Of a DNA stretch of 64,000 bases, positions 60,633 through 64,000 are shown piece by piece (the first letter of the stretch is position 1; every line of letters starts with the position of its first letter). A program made the position numbers and the translations under genes. The notes under the pieces are model-generated. The model was not told where the DNA came from and ran no database searches. It worked only from the letters and a program-made list of their open reading frames with translations. The stretch is from Cybelea sp963824595 (GTDB taxonomy: Bacteria > Vulcanimicrobiota > Vulcanimicrobiia > Vulcanimicrobiales > Vulcanimicrobiaceae): positions 1-64,000 of the forward strand of contig CAWGPY010000006.1 in NCBI GenBank assembly GCA_963824595.1, given 5' to 3'.

Positions 60633-62032
60633 CCGCCGGCCTCCAAGGCCGCGCGCAGGACCTCGCGCGCGATGGGTGCGGCGTAGGTGGCGCCGTAGCC
60701 CACGTTCTCGACGACGATCGCCACCGCGACGCGCGGCGCATCCGCCGGCGCGAAGGCGACGAACCAGGAGTGCGAGCGGCCCAGCGGGTTGGTCGCGGTG
60801 CCGGTCTTGCCCGCGACCGTCACGTTGGGCAGCGCCGCCGGAGTGCCGGTGCCGCGCCGCACGACGGCGACCATCATCTTGGTAACGTTCGAGGCCGTCT
60901 CTGCGGATACCGGGTTTGCGAGCGTGCCCGGCTCCGACGAGCTGACGGCAAGTCCGCCGCGAACGACCTGGCGGACCACGTACGGACGCGGTTCGTCGCC
61001 GCCGTTGGCGATCGTCGCGCCGATCAACGCCATCTGCAGCGGCGTCATGAGCAGCGCTCCCTGTCCGAAGCCCATCTGGGCGAGCTCGCCCGGTACGATG
61101 CTCGATTCGGGCGGCACGCGCGCCGCCTGCGCCGGCAGCTGGAAATCGAGCGAACCGCCGATGCTCCAGCGCCGCAGGTAGTCGTAGAACGTCCCGGTGC
61201 CCATCTTGAGGGCGATCTGCCCGAAGTCAACGTTGCTCGAGAGCGCGAAGGCCGTCGTGAGGTCGGCGTCCCCGATCGCTTCGCCTTCGTTGTCGTGCAG
61301 CGTCGTATCGCCGATCACGAGATACCCCGGATCGTCGAACCGCGAGTCCATCGTCACCGTGGTGCTGTCGAGCGCCGCTGCAGCCGTGAAGATCTTGAAC
61401 GTCGAGCCCGGCGGATAGAGACCGTCGAGCGCGCGATCGAGCAGCGGGGCGCCGGGATCGACGCGCAGCGACGCGAACGCGGCGTCGAAGTCGTTGGGAT
61501 CGTAGCTCGGCACGCTGGCGAGCGCGAGCACGGCGCCACTGCGCGGATCGAGCACGACCCCGGCCGCGCGCGGATACTCCGAGAGCAGCTCGAAGAGCCG
61601 CGCCTGGACCGCGGGCACGATCGTCGTGACGACGTCCGCGGCCCGCACCTCGACCTTCGCGCCGCGCAGCGTTGCCGCCACCTCGGCGAGCTGCGCCATG
61701 GGATCGCCGCTGAGATCGGGCGACGAGAGCGCCCGGTCGAAGCTCTGCTCGATGCCGCTCGTGCCGTACCGCGTGGACACGTACCCCACCGGCTGCGCCA
61801 GCTCCGCGCCGAGCGGATAGACGCGCTTTCCACCGATCGTCTGCGCGAGCACCGTGCCGTCGGTCGCCAGGATGCGGCCTCGCCCCGCATCGAGCATCGC
61901 GTGCCGCGGGTTGGTCGGACGCGCGGCGATGTCGGGCGCCGCGACGGTCTGGACGTAGATCTGCCGGGCCGCCAACGCGGCGAACAGGAGTACGAAGAAG
62001 GCCGAAAGGTTGCGGATCGCGCGGTTGGTCAT
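60629..62032 (-). CDS. Class B penicillin-binding protein (transpeptidase)
   Basis: 467 aa from ATG 62032. One N-terminal membrane anchor (LSAFFVLLFAALAARQIYVQ), a short dimerisation domain, transpeptidase with STFK (PPGSTFKIF), SSN (ALSSNVDFGQ) and KTGTATN. Matches PbpA-type class B enzymes. Followed by the PASTA kinase, as in the actinobacterial pbpA-pknB order, but no rodA is in the window. Confidence 0.93.
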   Translation of the reverse strand: MTNRAIRNLSAFFVLLFAALAARQIYVQTVAAPDIAARPTNPRHAMLDAGRGRILATDGTVLAQTIGGKRVYPLGAELAQPVGYVSTRYGTSGIEQSFDRALSSPDLSGDPMAQLAEVAATLRGAKVEVRAADVVTTIVPAVQARLFELLSEYPRAAGVVLDPRSGAVLALASVPSYDPNDFDAAFASLRVDPGAPLLDRALDGLYPPGSTFKIFTAAAALDSTTVTMDSRFDDPGYLVIGDTTLHDNEGEAIGDADLTTAFALSSNVDFGQIALKMGTGTFYDYLRRWSIGGSLDFQLPAQAARVPPESSIVPGELAQMGFGQGALLMTPLQMALIGATIANGGDEPRPYVVRQVVRGGLAVSSSEPGTLANPVSAETASNVTKMMVAVVRRGTGTPAALPNVTVAGKTGTATNPLGRSHSWFVAFAPADAPRVAVAIVVENVGYGATYAAPIAREVLRAALEAGG

Positions 62033-62862
62033 GCCTCGCGCAGCACCCAGACGCCGCGCTCGGTTCGCACCGCCAGGTGCGGGCGGCGGGGATCCGCGCC
62101 GAGGACGGCGTTTACGACCGCACGCTCGGTCGCGCCGTCTACCAGCGCGCCCGCCAGCGCAACCTCGACGCCCAGCTCGTCGAGCAGCGCCGCCACGACG
62201 TACGCGCACGACGGCAGCGTTTCGAAGTGACGCTCCTCGTACGGTCCTTCGCGCCACGGTCCGCGCTTGCCGAACACTTGCGCGTGGTAGTCCCAGGCGC
62301 AGAGTTGCTTCTCTCTCCAGACGAAGTCCCCGAGCACGCAGAGCCGGCGGCAGGCGGAACACTGCCCCAGCGCCGCGGGCGGGCTCGCGAGCCCCTCGGC
62401 GACGTCGTCGGGCAAGTCTTCGGCGTTGACGACGCTGCTTTCATCGACGCGCGCCGGAAACGGCGCGTCCCATTCGACCCGAGCGAGCAGCTCGAGGTCG
62501 CGCACCGAGGCGACGAACGCGCGCTCGTCTTCCGGAGGAAACGTGCGGTCGATCCACTCGAAGAGACCCTTGCGGGGCACGCGGGCCTCTTGACGGCCCT
62601 CGCCGATCTCGACGCCGAGCGGCGTGCGCGCCAGGGGAAGCAGCGCGACGGAGACCGTCCCGTCGTCGCCCGCGCGCAGCGAGCTGACGACCGCCAGCGT
62701 CGTCTCGTTACCCCCGATTGCGAAGACTTGCTCCGGAGACGGCGACTCTACGAGCCGATCGTGACTCGTGCGCTGCGGTACTCTTGCAGGCTGCGCGGCG
62801 GGCCGGCCTTGCTTGCCAGCGCCTCCGCCAGCGCTCGCGCCGTGTCCAAACTCGTCAAACAC
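62029..62862 (-). CDS. Zinc-ribbon-like protein of unknown function, start uncertain
   Basis: 277 aa if it starts at ATG 62862, but that would overlap carB by 115 bp in another frame. The recognisable protein probably begins near 62750 (ESPSPEQVFAIGGNETTLAV), where no standard start codon is present. C-terminal half has CSACRRLCVLG and further Cys/His (LCAWDYHAQVFGKRG), a probable metal site. Coupled to the PBP gene (stop 62029, ATG 62032). Family not recognised. Confidence 0.6.
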   Translation of the reverse strand: MFDEFGHGASAGGGAGKQGRPAAQPARVPQRTSHDRLVESPSPEQVFAIGGNETTLAVVSSLRAGDDGTVSVALLPLARTPLGVEIGEGRQEARVPRKGLFEWIDRTFPPEDERAFVASVRDLELLARVEWDAPFPARVDESSVVNAEDLPDDVAEGLASPPAALGQCSACRRLCVLGDFVWREKQLCAWDYHAQVFGKRGPWREGPYEERHFETLPSCAYVVAALLDELGVEVALAGALVDGATERAVVNAVLGADPRRPHLAVRTERGVWVLREA

Positions 62863-64000
62863 GCGATATTCGCTTCGACCGCCGCGCGGCGAATCTTGTA
62901 ATCGTCGGAGATTTCCCGCGCGCCTTTCGCATCGTTGATGACGAGATCCACTCCGCGCGACGCGATGAGATCGAGCACGTGCGGCGAGCCGTCGGCGATC
63001 TTATTGATGGGCTGGGTTGCGATGCCGGCCTCTTCGAGCACGGCGCGCGTGCCGGGCGTCGCGACGAGCGTGTGCCCGAGCGCCGCGTAGTCTCGCAGCA
63101 CTGGAATCGAGTCCAGCTTCTCCTCGTCGGCGATCGAGACGAGAATGCGTCCGCCGGTTCCCGGCAGGCGCACGCCGGCCGCCAAGAACCCCTTGCGCAG
63201 CGCGCCGCCGAACGTCTCGTCGATGCCGAGCACCTCGCCGGTGGACTTCATCTCGGGACCGAGCACCGTTTCGACTCCGCGCATCTTCGAGAACGAGAAG
63301 ACGGGCACTTTCACGACGACGTACGGCACGTGCGGCAGCAGCCCCGTTCCATACTCCATGTCGCGCAGTTTCTCGCCCAGCGCGATACGGGTGGCGGCCG
63401 CGACGAGATTGACGCCCGTCGCCTTCTGAATGATCGGCACCGTGCGGCTCGCTCGCGGATTGGCTTCGATGATGTAAAGCGTCGCGTCGTGGACGACGAA
63501 CTGGAGGTTGATCAGGCCGCGGATGCCCAGCTCGCGGGCGACGGCCAGCGAAACGTCGGCGATCCTGCGCTCCATCGCGGCGTCGATCGTGACCGCGGGA
63601 TAGACGCTGATCGAATCACCGGAATGGACGCCCGCGCGCTCGAGGTGCTCGAAGATTCCCGGAATCAGCACGTCGTCGCCGTCGAAAACGGCGTCCACCT
63701 CGACTTCGAGCCCGCGCAGGTATTTGTCGACCAGCAGCGGGGCGTCGGGCAGGATGGGCGGAGCCGACTCCGCGTAGGCGGCGAGCTGCGCCTCGTTGTC
63801 CACGATCTCCATCGCCCGTCCGCCCAGCACGAACGACGGCCGCACGAGCACCGGAAACCCCAGCTCGCGTGCGATGGCGCGAGCTTCGCGGAAGCTCCGC
63901 GCCGCCTTGCCGTTCGGGCGCGCCACTCCCAACCGCGCGAGCGCGGCGTCGAACTGCTCGCGGTTCTCGGCCATGTCGAGCGAACGCCGGTCGCTTCCGA
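62748..64000 (-). CDS. carB: Carbamoyl-phosphate synthase large subunit, 3' part
   Basis: The gene runs off the window at 64000 and has no start here. 417 codons visible: second ATP-grasp half (GFPVLVRPSFVLGGRAMEIV, FEHLERAGVHSGDSISVYP, YIIEANPRASRTVPIIQKAT) and the C-terminal MGS-like allosteric domain (RILVSIADEEKLDSIPVLRD, LVINDAKGAREISDDYKIRR). Forms carbamoyl phosphate for pyrimidine and arginine synthesis. The MGS end matters for UMP regulation. Confidence 0.94.
   Translation of the reverse strand, partial: GSDRRSLDMAENREQFDAALARLGVARPNGKAARSFREARAIARELGFPVLVRPSFVLGGRAMEIVDNEAQLAAYAESAPPILPDAPLLVDKYLRGLEVEVDAVFDGDDVLIPGIFEHLERAGVHSGDSISVYPAVTIDAAMERRIADVSLAVARELGIRGLINLQFVVHDATLYIIEANPRASRTVPIIQKATGVNLVAAATRIALGEKLRDMEYGTGLLPHVPYVVVKVPVFSFSKMRGVETVLGPEMKSTGEVLGIDETFGGALRKGFLAAGVRLPGTGGRILVSIADEEKLDSIPVLRDYAALGHTLVATPGTRAVLEEAGIATQPINKIADGSPHVLDLIASRGVDLVINDAKGAREISDDYKIRRAAVEANIACLTSLDTARALAEALASKAGPPRSLQEYRSARVTIGS

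Noticed and set aside
1..64000. CRISPR arrays, rRNA genes, insertion sequences or prophage
   Set aside because: No regularly spaced repeats, rRNA-like sequence, transposases or phage structural genes were seen; the only mobile element found is the intein.

Overview
The window is two unrelated pieces joined at about position 4,985. The left piece (1 to about 4,985) has a more moderate GC content and consists of short, mostly broken genes: a YWTD beta-propeller fragment, an alpha/beta hydrolase, a small membrane protein, a HEPN-like protein and a short-chain dehydrogenase. Nearly every one needs at least one frameshift to be read. A 117-bp repeat occurs twice. An MprF-like membrane protein is cut off in mid-gene exactly where a 5'-truncated dnaE begins. 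The gene content resembles Planctomycetota or a similar group. I think this is most likely an assembly chimera, or a decayed or poorly sequenced region.

The right piece (4,985-64,000) is high-GC, very densely packed bacterial chromosome with many ATGA/GTGA/TTGA overlaps. It mixes traits typical of Gram-positives (CdaA-YbbR-GlmM, a c-di-AMP riboswitch, a PASTA kinase, a SpoIID-like protein) with diderm traits (Mla/MCE lipid-transport genes, many lipoproteins). That mix fits a diderm Terrabacteria lineage such as Candidatus Eremiobacterota (WPS-2). This is an inference from gene content, not a tested placement.

Layout: dnaE (partial), a hisD-like gene without the catalytic residues, a HAD hydrolase and ftsQ (5-10.2 kb); a small secreted protein on the other strand; ftsA-ftsZ-thyX, with thyX carrying an in-frame 448-aa HNH intein and with two NrdR-like boxes upstream (10.7-15.3 kb); tandem GT87-type glycosyltransferases (15.3-18.1 kb); a sigma factor heading aroC-aroK-aroB-priA (18.2-24.1 kb); rpsT and rsgA; an unknown gene leading into cdaA-ybbR-glmM; a c-di-AMP riboswitch before an NlpC/P60 hydrolase; tRNA-Gln (29.8 kb); a BNR lipoprotein, a DUF1835 protein, a STAS protein, glcF, mdh, a DNA glycosylase, vapBC and xerC/D (30-37.9 kb); and lipoproteins, a GH114 enzyme and a phosphoesterase (38-42 kb).

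The rest is mostly minus strand: a panE-like gene, the mlaD-mlaF-mlaE set, rph, glmS, rpoZ and gmk (42-50 kb); rqcH, a superoxide dismutase and a urate-oxidase-N-like membrane protein (50-53 kb); a quinone oxidoreductase, queA, a spoIID-like gene, ruvB-ruvA-ruvC, a PASTA kinase, a class B PBP, a zinc-ribbon protein and the 3' half of carB (53-64 kb). Several modules connect: GlmM and GlmS both feed UDP-GlcNAc synthesis; CdaA makes the ligand that the riboswitch upstream of the wall hydrolase should sense; FtsZ, FtsA and ThyX may share nucleotide-dependent control; and the PBP and PASTA kinase link wall synthesis to signalling.
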